From SG8-30 sp964406445 (GTDB lineage: Bacteria; Pseudomonadota; Gammaproteobacteria; Steroidobacterales; Steroidobacteraceae), in assembly GCA_964406445.1 (NCBI GenBank), contig CAYORU010000001.1, forward strand, positions 186,001 through 250,000: a DNA stretch of 64,000 bases, written 5' to 3'. Below the pieces are notes generated by a model. The model saw only the letters and a program-made list of their open reading frames with translations, was not told the DNA's origin and made no database searches. The translations under genes were made by a program, and so were the position numbers. This document shows, one piece after another, positions 1-9,000 of the stretch; positions within the stretch are counted from its first letter, which is position 1, and each line of letters begins with the position of its first letter.

Positions 1-1
1 C

Positions 2-715
2 GGTGACGCGATGGCCGCCAGCCTCGGGCCAGCAGCCCGTTTCCAGGTCTGCGACGTCACCCGCGAGTCCGACGTCGAAGCTCTGGTGCAGGCGGCCGTC
101 AGTCACCACGGCAAGCTGGACATCATGTTCAACAACGCCGGGATCGTCGGCGCGATCGGGCCTATGGAGAGCACCCCGGCGAAGGAATGGAAGCTCACCC
201 TCGACATCCTCCTCAATGGCGTCTTCTACGGCATGAAGCACGCCTCGAGGGTGATGAAGAAGGCCGGCTCGGGCTCCATCATCAGCATGTCCAGCGTCGC
301 CGGGGTGACCGGTGGTCTCGCGCCCCACGCTTACTGTGCCGCGAAGCACGCGGTGGTGGGTCTTACCCGCAACCTCGCCGCAGAACTGGGCCCCTATGGG
401 ATCAGGGTGAATTGCGTGGCCCCGTACAGCGTAGCGACCCCGATGGTCGCTCATGCCTACCTGGGTGATCACACCGACATCGACACCACGTTGAAGATGC
501 TCACCGAACAATCGCCGTTGAGGGGGCGTCCCGGCCTGGCGGATGACGTCGCCAATGCCGTGCTCTGGCTGGCCAGCGACGAGTCGGGATATACCAGCGG
601 CCTCACCCTGACGGTGGATGCCGGCATCACCACGGGCTCGGTCGCCGGTGCGCCGCGGTTCGCCGAGCACAAGCCGATGCAGCGGGAGGCCGGCAAGGAG
701 GGCCTGGACGCATGA
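2..715 (+). CDS. SDR family oxidoreductase (5' end outside window)
   Basis: C-terminal 237 residues of a classical short-chain dehydrogenase/reductase, which would oxidise or reduce an alcohol/ketone with NAD(P)(H). The reading frame is open to the first base, and the N-terminal Gly-rich Rossmann motif is missing, so the gene begins upstream of the window. Visible family marks are the NNAG motif (FNNAGIVG), the catalytic Ser in the SMSSVAG segment, the YxxxK pair in AYCAAKHAV, and the C-terminal TVDAGITTG segment typical of the family. It overlaps the next gene by 4 bases (ATGA), so the two are probably translated together. The substrate cannot be told from sequence; the neighbouring acyl-CoA genes make a steroid- or terpenoid-like alcohol plausible. 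Confidence 0.93.
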   Translation, partial: GDAMAASLGPAARFQVCDVTRESDVEALVQAAVSHHGKLDIMFNNAGIVGAIGPMESTPAKEWKLTLDILLNGVFYGMKHASRVMKKAGSGSIISMSSVAGVTGGLAPHAYCAAKHAVVGLTRNLAAELGPYGIRVNCVAPYSVATPMVAHAYLGDHTDIDTTLKMLTEQSPLRGRPGLADDVANAVLWLASDESGYTSGLTLTVDAGITTGSVAGAPRFAEHKPMQREAGKEGLDA

Positions 716-1176
716 GCGGCGTGCCGACCGGCGACGCCGCTGCCGAGCAGAGACCGGAAAAGCGCATCCTCGCGCTGATGGCGGAGTATTGCGACAGCAT
801 CGACCGTGGCGATCTCGATGCCTGCGCCGCGCTGTTCCGGGACGGCCGCTGGGGCATCGCCGGTGACCTCGCGGCGGGCGAGGCTGCGGTTCGCGCCCTG
901 CTCGCCAACGTCACCCTCTACGATGGCCTGCCCCTCACCCGGCACCTGATGAGCAACGTCCTGATCGAGGTCGCCGCCGACGGCGACCTAGCCACCGCCC
1001 GATCCTGCATCATGGTGATGCAGGCCGTGCCACCCGACTTTCCCCTGCAGCCCATCTTCATCGGCAGCTACCGCGACGTCTTCGTCCGCGAGGCGGGGCA
1101 GTGGCGATTCCGCGAGCGGGTCATCGTCCCCGACCTCATCGGCGACCTCTCCCGTCATCGCAGCGACATGGTCTGA
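712..1176 (+). CDS. SnoaL-like / NTF2-fold protein
   Basis: A 154-residue protein of the SnoaL-like polyketide-cyclase/NTF2 superfamily, small cone-shaped folds that act as isomerases, dehydratases or binding proteins. The start of the fold shows the usual helix pattern ILALMAEYCDSIDRGD followed by ACAALFRDGRW, and the end shows the beta-strand pattern SYRDVFVREAGQWRFRERV. The start ATG overlaps the stop of the SDR gene (ATGA), which indicates translational coupling and a shared pathway. SDR plus SnoaL-like pairs are common in steroid, terpenoid and aromatic degradation clusters. Specific activity is unknown. Confidence 0.85.
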   Translation: MSGVPTGDAAAEQRPEKRILALMAEYCDSIDRGDLDACAALFRDGRWGIAGDLAAGEAAVRALLANVTLYDGLPLTRHLMSNVLIEVAADGDLATARSCIMVMQAVPPDFPLQPIFIGSYRDVFVREAGQWRFRERVIVPDLIGDLSRHRSDMV

Positions 1177-1329
1177 GCGTTACCGCTGCTCGAGCACCTG
1201 CACGGGCTCGTCAGCGACGCATGTCCGCGCCGAATACCGCGGTCATGGCCCGGGGTTCGCGGCACTGTCCGGTTCGGCCAGGATGGACTTGACGCACGAT
1301 GCCTGCGTGGCCGCCCGGGTTAGGCATCG

Positions 1330-1419
1330 TCATCGGTACAGTCGCAGGACGTCGAGGCGGCGCACCACCGCCTCGCCGAGCCCTCCGGAACCGCCGATGA
1401 CCGCAATGCCACCCGCCAC
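1330..1419 (-). pseudogene. Remnant of an SDR / Rossmann-fold gene N-terminus
   Basis: Just after the monooxygenase stop on the minus strand, a GTG-started frame of 29 codons reads GIAVIGGSGGLGEAVVRRL, which is the first beta-strand and GxxGGLG dinucleotide loop of an SDR-like protein, then stops. Nothing downstream in any minus frame continues the fold. I read this as the stub of a gene that once followed the monooxygenase in the operon and was removed by deletion. It could be chance in such GC-rich DNA, but the motif is long and in the right operon position. Confidence 0.4.
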
Positions 1420-1433
1420 AGTCGCCGCCTCGC

Positions 1434-3089
1434 TCAGGCCGCCTTGTCACGCCGCGGCGAAACCGGCCCAATGCGTGCGAATTCGACCTCGGGGAATCCG
1501 GATTCCGCCGACTCGCGCATCTTGTCGTAGTAAACGTTGGCGCCGCCAAAGTAAATGAGCACCCGCGGCTTCCGCTTCTCCAGGTTCGCACCCATCATCC
1601 ACGAGTGCACCTTGTCGCCCTGCGCCATGAGGGTCTGGCGATGGATGTCCGCCGTGTGGGCGACCCAGGCGTCTTCTGCATCCTGCCTGGGCAGGCACAG
1701 GTCGTGGCCCTCCTCTTCCATCTTCCGGATGCAGTCGCGAATGTATATGACGTTCTGCTCGATGGACGTGGGCAGGTTGGCGAACGGCGCCTGCGGTCCG
1801 GTGACCATGAACAGGTTCGGAAACTCCGCGACGAACACACCCATGATCGAGCTCGATACGTCCTCCCACTTGTCGCGCAGCAGCAGGCCGTTGCGGCCCC
1901 GTATGGGCAGCGCTTCCTGGGCGCCGGTGTAAGCCTGGAAACCCGTCGCGAGGACGATGATGTCGAAATCGTAGTCCCGCTTCGTCGTGCGGATCCCGGT
2001 CTCGGTGAACTCCACGAGCGGCTCCGCATGGCCGATATCGACCAGGCTGACGTTGTCGCGGTTGAACGCCTCGAAGAAGCCGTGATCGAGCGGCGGACGC
2101 TTGGCGAAGAACGGATAACCTTTCGGCGTCAACATCTCGCGCGTCGCCGGATCCCTGACCTTCTCGAGCATCTTGCGGACGACAAACTCGCCGACGATCC
2201 GGTTCGACTCCGGGTTCGACAACAGGTCGTCGAAAGTCTCGAACACGAACCGGAAGCTGCCCCTCGACCAGTGCTCCTCGAGTATCTTCTCGACTTCCTC
2301 CGGCGGCGTGTCGGCCAGGTTGCGGCCTACCGGGCTGTCGAACGCCATCCCGAAGACGTGGTTGCGGCACTTGCTGACGATTGCGTCGTAGTTCGCCTTG
2401 ATCTCCCGTTCCCACTCGGGCGTCATCGGCTTCTGCACGGCCGGCATGATGAAGTTTGCGGTGCGCTGGAAGACCGTGACGTGGGCCGCGGTCTGCGCCA
2501 CCACCGGCAGCATCTGCACCGTGGTTGCACCGCTGCCGATGATGCCGATGCGCTTTCCGGCGTAGTCGATCCCCTGCGCAGGCCAGCGAGCAGAGTGGAA
2601 CAGGGGGCCCTTGAACCGGTCCATGCCCTTGAACGCGGGAATGACCGGTTCCGAGATCATGCCCATGGCGCTCACGAAATACCGGCAGGTGAACTGGTCG
2701 CCCGCCTCGGTGCGGATGCGCCAGAGGCCGGAGGCCTCCTCGAAATCGGCGCTGATGACCTTGGTATTGAGCTGTATGTGCGGCCACATGTCGCAGCGGT
2801 CGGCGACGAAGTGCATGTAGCGGAGGTTCTCGTCCCAGCCCGGGTAGCGAACCGACCACGACCAGTCCTGCAGCAGCTCCTTGGAGAATGTCAGGCAGTA
2901 GTAATAGCACTCGCTGTCGCTGGCCGCGCCGGGATAACGGTTCCATGTCCAGGTGCCGCCGATATCGGACGCCTTGTCGAAGACCTTTATCGAGAGCCCC
3001 GCTTCCCGGAGGAAGTGGATCAATGCCAGTCCGGCGAAGCCAGCTCCGATCGCGATTACGTCATAGTCCGCTTTGTGCCCGGATCCCAT
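1434..3089 (-). CDS. FAD/NADPH-dependent Baeyer-Villiger type monooxygenase
   Basis: A 551-residue flavoprotein monooxygenase that would insert oxygen into a ketone using NADPH and O2. Residues 15-20 hold the FAD-binding GAGFAG loop, 185-190 the second (NADPH) loop GSGATT, and 159-169 the Baeyer-Villiger fingerprint FxGxxxHxxxW (F159, G161, H165, W169). Length fits the 530-560 residue family. The start at 3089 is preferred over an upstream ATG because GGAGAGG lies just before it and the FAD motif follows at once. It is the last intact gene of the thiolase-FadJ-racemase operon, 84 bases after the racemase stop. Ring opening of a cyclic ketone before beta-oxidation would explain the context; the substrate is inferred. 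Confidence 0.92.
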   Translation of the reverse strand: MGSGHKADYDVIAIGAGFAGLALIHFLREAGLSIKVFDKASDIGGTWTWNRYPGAASDSECYYYCLTFSKELLQDWSWSVRYPGWDENLRYMHFVADRCDMWPHIQLNTKVISADFEEASGLWRIRTEAGDQFTCRYFVSAMGMISEPVIPAFKGMDRFKGPLFHSARWPAQGIDYAGKRIGIIGSGATTVQMLPVVAQTAAHVTVFQRTANFIMPAVQKPMTPEWEREIKANYDAIVSKCRNHVFGMAFDSPVGRNLADTPPEEVEKILEEHWSRGSFRFVFETFDDLLSNPESNRIVGEFVVRKMLEKVRDPATREMLTPKGYPFFAKRPPLDHGFFEAFNRDNVSLVDIGHAEPLVEFTETGIRTTKRDYDFDIIVLATGFQAYTGAQEALPIRGRNGLLLRDKWEDVSSSIMGVFVAEFPNLFMVTGPQAPFANLPTSIEQNVIYIRDCIRKMEEEGHDLCLPRQDAEDAWVAHTADIHRQTLMAQGDKVHSWMMGANLEKRKPRVLIYFGGANVYYDKMRESAESGFPEVEFARIGPVSPRRDKAA

Positions 3090-3173
3090 TATCCCTCTCC
3101 TCGATAAAGTGAACCCGCCACTCCTGCCAGTGGCCTCATAGAGTAACAAGACTCTCTGCCGCGGCTCGGCCGC

Positions 3174-4415
3174 TCAGCCCGGCAGCGCGCCCGAGCGCCG
3201 CAGGCGCTCGATCTCGCCGGTGTCGTAGCCGAGTTCCGCCAGCAGTTCGGCGGCGTCTTCGCCGGGCCGGCGCGGCGGCCGCGGCGTCGCGGGCGCGCTG
3301 CGGCTGAACCGCGGGGCCGGGGCGTTCTGCATCACGCCCTCGACCTCGACGTAGGCGCCGCGGGCGACGTTGTGCGGGTGGCGCGCGGCCTCGTCGAGGT
3401 CCAGCACCGGCGTGACGCATGCGTCTACGCCCTCGAAGAGCCGCTCGAGTTCGTCGCGCGTATGCCGGCGGATCGCCTCGGCGAGGCGCGCCTTGAGCGT
3501 CGGCCAGACCTCGTCGACGAGCTCGTCGTAGGGCGCGCCGGCAAAGCCCTCCCCTCCCCGGAACTCCGCAGGGTCGAGGCCGAGCCTCTCGAGCATCGGG
3601 CGGTGGAACTGCGGCTCGATCGCGCCGACGGCCACCCACTTGCCGTCCCGCGTCTCGTAGGTGTCGTAGTAGTGCGCCGCCCCGGTGAGGAAATTGGCGC
3701 CGGGCGCATCGCGCCAGAGGCCCATGCCCCTGAGGCCGATCGTGGCCGCGAGGAAGGACACGGCGCCGTCCACCATGGCGGCGTCCACCACCTGCCCGCG
3801 GCCCGAGCGACCGCGCTCGAGCAGCGCGCAGACGACGCCGAAGGCGAGCAGCAGGCCGCCGCCGCCGTAGTCGCCGACCACGTTGAGCGGCGGCACCGGC
3901 TTGCCGCCGCGCGGGCCCACCTGGTGCAACAGGCCCGACAGGGCGATGTAGTTGATGTCGTGCCCGGCCCGAGGCGAAAGCGGCCCTGTCTGCCCCCAGC
4001 CGGTGATCCGCCCGAAGACCAGCCGCGGGTTTCGGCGCAGGCACACGTCCGGCCCGAGGCCGAGTCGCTCCGCGACGCCAGGTCGGTATCCTTCTATCAG
4101 CACGTCGCAGCGCTCGACGAGGCGCAACAACACATCGACGGCCGCGGGATTCTTGAGGTCGAGGGCGAGCGAGCGGCGATTGCGCAGAGTCGGGTCCTGC
4201 TGCGCAGCCGGCACGGAACCGGGGCGCTCGACGCGGATGACCTCCGCGCCGAGGTCGCCGAGCATCATGCTGGCGTAGGGCCCGGGACCGATCCCGGCCA
4301 GTTCGACGACCCGCACGCCGGCGAGGGGCCCGCTCGCTGCTGCGGGCACGCTCTGCTCGGCGGGTCCGGCCGCCGTGCCCCGAGCGAGCGCGGCCGCGGT
4401 ATCAGGCCGCGGCAT
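3174..4415 (-). CDS. Alpha-methylacyl-CoA racemase (CaiB/BaiF family III)
   Basis: A 413-residue CoA-transferase-fold protein best matching alpha-methylacyl-CoA racemase, which interconverts (2R)- and (2S)-methylacyl-CoA so that branched chains can enter beta-oxidation. The three residues known to be catalytic in the mycobacterial enzyme are all present with the same spacing: His152 in GHDINY, Asp182 in GDYGGGG and Glu267 in GAIEPQF. The C-terminal DACVTPVLDLDEA segment is also typical. The start chosen (ATG at 4415) overlaps the end of the FadJ-type gene by 14 bases; an upstream in-frame extension lies inside that gene and has non-protein-like composition. Isoprenoid or steroid side chains are the usual substrates. 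Confidence 0.92.
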   Translation of the reverse strand: MPRPDTAAALARGTAAGPAEQSVPAAASGPLAGVRVVELAGIGPGPYASMMLGDLGAEVIRVERPGSVPAAQQDPTLRNRRSLALDLKNPAAVDVLLRLVERCDVLIEGYRPGVAERLGLGPDVCLRRNPRLVFGRITGWGQTGPLSPRAGHDINYIALSGLLHQVGPRGGKPVPPLNVVGDYGGGGLLLAFGVVCALLERGRSGRGQVVDAAMVDGAVSFLAATIGLRGMGLWRDAPGANFLTGAAHYYDTYETRDGKWVAVGAIEPQFHRPMLERLGLDPAEFRGGEGFAGAPYDELVDEVWPTLKARLAEAIRRHTRDELERLFEGVDACVTPVLDLDEAARHPHNVARGAYVEVEGVMQNAPAPRFSRSAPATPRPPRRPGEDAAELLAELGYDTGEIERLRRSGALPG

Positions 4416-6558
4416 GCAGCTTGCTCCCCGAGCGAGCCAGCGCCACCAGCGACGGCGGCGGCAGGAAGCGCGGCCCATGGCTGTCGGAGAGCCGCTTGCA
4501 CTCGTCGACGAAACGCCCCGCGCCGACCGTGTCGATGTAGGACAGCGCGCCGCCGGTCCAGGCCGGGAATCCCCAGCCGAGGATCGACCCGAGGTCGCCA
4601 TCCGCCGGATGCGTGAGCACGCCTTCCTCCAGGCAGCGCGCCGCCTCGAGAGCCTGGATGTAGAGCAGCCGCCGCTTGACGTCCTCCAGCGAGGGCTGGC
4701 GCGTGGCGGGCGGGAATTCCTTCGCGAGTCCCGGCCAGAGGTACTTGCGGCCCTCCGGCGGGTACTCGTAGAACCCGCCGCCCGTCTTGCGGCCCATCCG
4801 CTCGAGGTCCTCGACGAAGCGGCGCAGCACCGGCCAGCTGACCGGGTACTGGAAGGCCTCGCCGAGGTCGGCGCGGGTCTGCTGGACCACCTTGTACTGC
4901 AGCTCGAGCGACACCTCGTCCATCACCGCGAGCGGGCCGACGGGCATGCCCGCAAAGCGCCCGGCGTTCTCGATGAGCGCAGGCGAAACGCCCTCCGAGA
5001 GCAGCACCTGGCCCTCGTAGCAATAGGTGGCAAACACGCGGCTCGTGTAGAAGCCACGGCTGTCGTTGACGACGATGGGCGTCTTGCCGAGCTTCTTGGC
5101 GAGATCGAGCGCGCGAGCGAGCGCGACGTCGTCGGTCTGCCGGCCGCGGATGATCTCGACGAGCGGCATGCGCTCGACCGGCGAGAAGAAGTGCATGCCG
5201 ATGAAGTTGCCCGGCCGGGACGATGCCTCGGCCAGGCCGGAGATCGGCAGCGTCGAGGTGTTGCTCGCGAAGACCGACTCGGCTTCGATCACGGCCTCGG
5301 CGCGCGCGGTGACGTCGGCCTTGACTGCCCGGTCCTCGAACACGGCCTCGATGACGAACTCGCAGCCGGACAGCGCGGCGAAGTCGGTCGTCGCGTGGAT
5401 GCGCGCGACGAGCTTCTGCGCCTTCTGCTCGTCCATGCGGCCGGACTTCTGCTCGCGGGCGAGCACGCGGGCGGCATAGTCGTGGCTGCGGGCCGCAAGC
5501 CCTGCGGTGGTGTCGAGCACGGCGACCTCGATGCCGGCGCGCGCGCCGGCATAGGCGAGCCCGGCGCCCATCATGCCCGCGCCGAGCACGCCGAGCTTCG
5601 TGACCTCGCGCGGCGCGACGCCGGCCGGGCGCCGCGCCAGCTTGTCGGCCTTGCCCTTGTTGACGAACATCGTCCGGATGAGGTTCAGGGCGACAGGTCC
5701 CGCGGCGAGGCCGGCAAAGTACTGCCGCTCCACCGCGAGGCCACGGTCGATCGGCAGCTGCAGCCCCTCGTAGGTCGCGGCAAGGATTGCCGCCGGCGCA
5801 GGGTAGTTGCCGAGCGTCGCCCGTGTGACGCCTGCGACCGTGGCGGTGAACAGCCCCACGGTGCGCGCGTCGAGCAGCGAAGCGCCGCCTGGCACCGAGA
5901 AGCCCTTGCGGTCCCAGGGCTGCACCGGCTCAGGGCCCGCCGCGAGCCAGGCGCGGGCGCGGGCCAGCAACTCCGCCGGCAACGCGAGCTCGTGGACGAT
6001 GCCGAGCTCGAGCGCCTGCGCGGGAGCCACGGACTTGCCCTCGAGCATCAGCGGCAGCGCCCTCTCCACCCCGATCAGCCGGGGCAGGCGCTGCGTGCCG
6101 CCCGCGCCGGGCAGCAGGCCGACCTTCACTTCCGGCAGCCCGACGACGGCGGACGGGTCGTCGGCGAGCACGCGGTAGTGGCAGGCGAGCGCGAGCTCGA
6201 GCCCGCCGCCGAGCGCGAGACCGGTGATCGCGGCCGCCGAGGGCTTGCCGCAGGTCTCGAGCCGGCGCAGGAATCGCGACAAACCAGGGGTGCGCGAATA
6301 CAGGTCCGCCGCGTCACGCGTCGAGGCCATCTGCTCGACCAGCTCCTTGAGGTTCCAGCCGGCCGCGAAAGCGGGCTTCGCCGAGGTGATCACGAGGCCT
6401 CGCACGCCGTCGCGCGCCAGTACTGCGTCGAGCGCCTGGTCGAGCTCGGCGACGATCGAGTCGGAGAGCGGATTCAGCGGTGCGCCACGCACGTCGAGAG
6501 AGACGACGGCGATGCCGTCCGCGCCGAACTCGAGCCGGATGTCCCGGAACGCCTCCAT
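4402..6558 (-). CDS. Enoyl-CoA hydratase / 3-hydroxyacyl-CoA dehydrogenase (FadJ/FadB type)
   Basis: A 718-residue bifunctional beta-oxidation enzyme. Residues 1-190 are the crotonase domain with both catalytic acids in place (Glu121 in GGGLELA, Glu143 in LPEVKVG) and the GAGGTQRLPR segment. The NAD-binding loop GAGMMG is at 326-331 and the dehydrogenase His at 456 in GMHFFSP, followed by the C-terminal helical domain. ATG at 6558 is chosen because it lies 2 bases after the thiolase stop; the longer open frame upstream is a shadow of the thiolase. It hydrates enoyl-CoA and oxidises the 3-hydroxy product, feeding the thiolase. Confidence 0.96.
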   Translation of the reverse strand: MEAFRDIRLEFGADGIAVVSLDVRGAPLNPLSDSIVAELDQALDAVLARDGVRGLVITSAKPAFAAGWNLKELVEQMASTRDAADLYSRTPGLSRFLRRLETCGKPSAAAITGLALGGGLELALACHYRVLADDPSAVVGLPEVKVGLLPGAGGTQRLPRLIGVERALPLMLEGKSVAPAQALELGIVHELALPAELLARARAWLAAGPEPVQPWDRKGFSVPGGASLLDARTVGLFTATVAGVTRATLGNYPAPAAILAATYEGLQLPIDRGLAVERQYFAGLAAGPVALNLIRTMFVNKGKADKLARRPAGVAPREVTKLGVLGAGMMGAGLAYAGARAGIEVAVLDTTAGLAARSHDYAARVLAREQKSGRMDEQKAQKLVARIHATTDFAALSGCEFVIEAVFEDRAVKADVTARAEAVIEAESVFASNTSTLPISGLAEASSRPGNFIGMHFFSPVERMPLVEIIRGRQTDDVALARALDLAKKLGKTPIVVNDSRGFYTSRVFATYCYEGQVLLSEGVSPALIENAGRFAGMPVGPLAVMDEVSLELQYKVVQQTRADLGEAFQYPVSWPVLRRFVEDLERMGRKTGGGFYEYPPEGRKYLWPGLAKEFPPATRQPSLEDVKRRLLYIQALEAARCLEEGVLTHPADGDLGSILGWGFPAWTGGALSYIDTVGAGRFVDECKRLSDSHGPRFLPPPSLVALARSGSKLHAAA

Positions 6559-6560
6559 GC

Positions 6561-7775
6561 TCAGCCCTCCACCCGCTCGATGATGGTCGCGGTGCCCATG
6601 CCGGCGCCGACGCACAGCGTCACCAGCGCCGTGCCGAGCCCGCGTCGCTCGAGTTCGTCGAGCGCGGTCCCGAGGATCACGGCGCCGGTCGCGCCGAGAG
6701 GATGGCCGAGGGCGATGGCGCCGCCGTTGACGTTGACCCGCTCGTGGTCGACGCCGAAGTGGCGCATGAAGCGCATCACCACGGCCGCGAAGGCCTCGTT
6801 CACCTCGAACAGGTCGATGTCGCCGATGTCCATGCCGGCACGACGCAACAGCTTCTCCGTCACGAGCGCAGGCCCCGTGAGCATGATCGTGGGTTCGGAG
6901 CCGATCGAGGCGAAGGCGCGGATCCGGGCCCGAGGCTTGAGGCCCGAGGCCGCAGCGAAGTCCCGATTGCCGATCAGCACCGCCGCGGCGCCGTCGACGA
7001 TGCCGCTCGAGTTGCCGGCCGTGTGCACGTGCTGGATCGTCTCGACCTCCGGGTAGCGCAGCTGCGCGACGGTGTCGAAGCCGAGCTTCTCGCCCGGGCC
7101 GGCGAAGGCGGGCTTGAGCCTGGCGAGGGACTCGAGCGTGGTATCCGCGCGCAGGTGCTCGTCGCGATCCAGCGCGACGCCGCCGAGCCGGTCGCGCACC
7201 GCGATGACCGAGCGGGAGAAGCGCCCCTCCGCCCAGGCCGTGGCCGCGCGCTTCTGGCTCGCCACCGCGAAAGCATCGACGTCCTCGCGGGAATAGCCGT
7301 CGAGGGTGGCGATGAGATCGGCGCCTATGCCCTGCGGCACGTAGCGAAGCTGGTAAGACACGGCAGGATCGGCGTACCAGGCGCCGCCGTCGGCGCCCAT
7401 CGGCACCCGCGACATGGACTCGACGCCGCCAGCGACCGTGCACAGCGACTGGCCGGACATCACCTGCGCAGCGCCGGCGTTCACCGCCTCGAGGCCCGAG
7501 GCGCAGAAGCGGTTGATCTGCTGGCCCGCGACGGTCTCGGCATAGCCCGCCACCAGTGCCGCGACGCGTGCGATGTCCGCGCCCTGCTCCCCCACCGGCG
7601 ACACGCAACCCAGCAGCACGTCGTCCACGAGCGTCGTGTCGAGCCCGTTGCGATCCCTGAGCGCGGCCAGCGCCTGCGCCGCGAGCTGCGCCGGAGTCAC
7701 GGCGTGCAGGCCGCCGTCCGGCTTGCCGCGCCCGCGCGGCGTGCGGACGTGGTCGAAGATCAAGGCTTCAGGCAT
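6561..7775 (-). CDS. Acetyl-CoA acyltransferase (thiolase)
   Basis: A 404-residue degradative thiolase that cleaves 3-ketoacyl-CoA with CoA. The nucleophilic Cys is Cys91 in NRFCASG; the GHPLGATG segment supplies the active-site His, and the C-terminal LCVGAGMGT segment supplies the second Cys. ATG at 7775 follows GGGGGA by a good distance, and upstream in-frame sequence looks non-coding. First gene of the minus-strand operon thiolase, FadJ-type enzyme, racemase, monooxygenase. With the FadJ-type partner it completes one turn of beta-oxidation; no acyl-CoA dehydrogenase is present in the window. Confidence 0.96.
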   Translation of the reverse strand: MPEALIFDHVRTPRGRGKPDGGLHAVTPAQLAAQALAALRDRNGLDTTLVDDVLLGCVSPVGEQGADIARVAALVAGYAETVAGQQINRFCASGLEAVNAGAAQVMSGQSLCTVAGGVESMSRVPMGADGGAWYADPAVSYQLRYVPQGIGADLIATLDGYSREDVDAFAVASQKRAATAWAEGRFSRSVIAVRDRLGGVALDRDEHLRADTTLESLARLKPAFAGPGEKLGFDTVAQLRYPEVETIQHVHTAGNSSGIVDGAAAVLIGNRDFAAASGLKPRARIRAFASIGSEPTIMLTGPALVTEKLLRRAGMDIGDIDLFEVNEAFAAVVMRFMRHFGVDHERVNVNGGAIALGHPLGATGAVILGTALDELERRGLGTALVTLCVGAGMGTATIIERVEG

Positions 7776-7839
7776 CTTTGCATTCCCCCGACCCGCCCGC
7801 GACCGCCGAGGCGCCGCCCCACCGCCGCCGGGCCCGACG

Positions 7840-7875
7840 CTACCGGTAATTACTTGTTGTCGGCAAGATAGTATC
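7840..7875. promoter_or_regulatory. AT-richer divergent control region with operator-like repeats
   Basis: The 145-base gap between the thiolase operon (minus) and the phosphotransferase (plus) has a clear dip in GC at this point. It contains the 8-base palindrome TACCGGTA (7841-7848), the imperfect inverted repeat ACTTGTTGTCGGCAAG (7852-7867) and a -10-like TAGTAT (7869-7874) for the plus strand. A near copy of the second element (13 of 16 bases) occurs upstream of the PQQ dehydrogenase at 11157-11172. A repressor or activator site shared by both directions is plausible; no regulator gene is adjacent. Confidence 0.4.
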
Positions 7876-7920
7876 CTTGCGCGGCGCAGGCAAGTCGAAA
7901 GCCGCTGACGGAGAAAGCGC

Positions 7921-8979
<1,059 letters not shown>

Positions 8980-9000
8980 GCAGGCGGCTCCCGCCACGCC

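Noticed and set aside
4375..7056. 893-codon plus-strand frame opposite the FadJ-type and thiolase genes
   Set aside because: Shadow; catalytic motifs are all on the minus strand.
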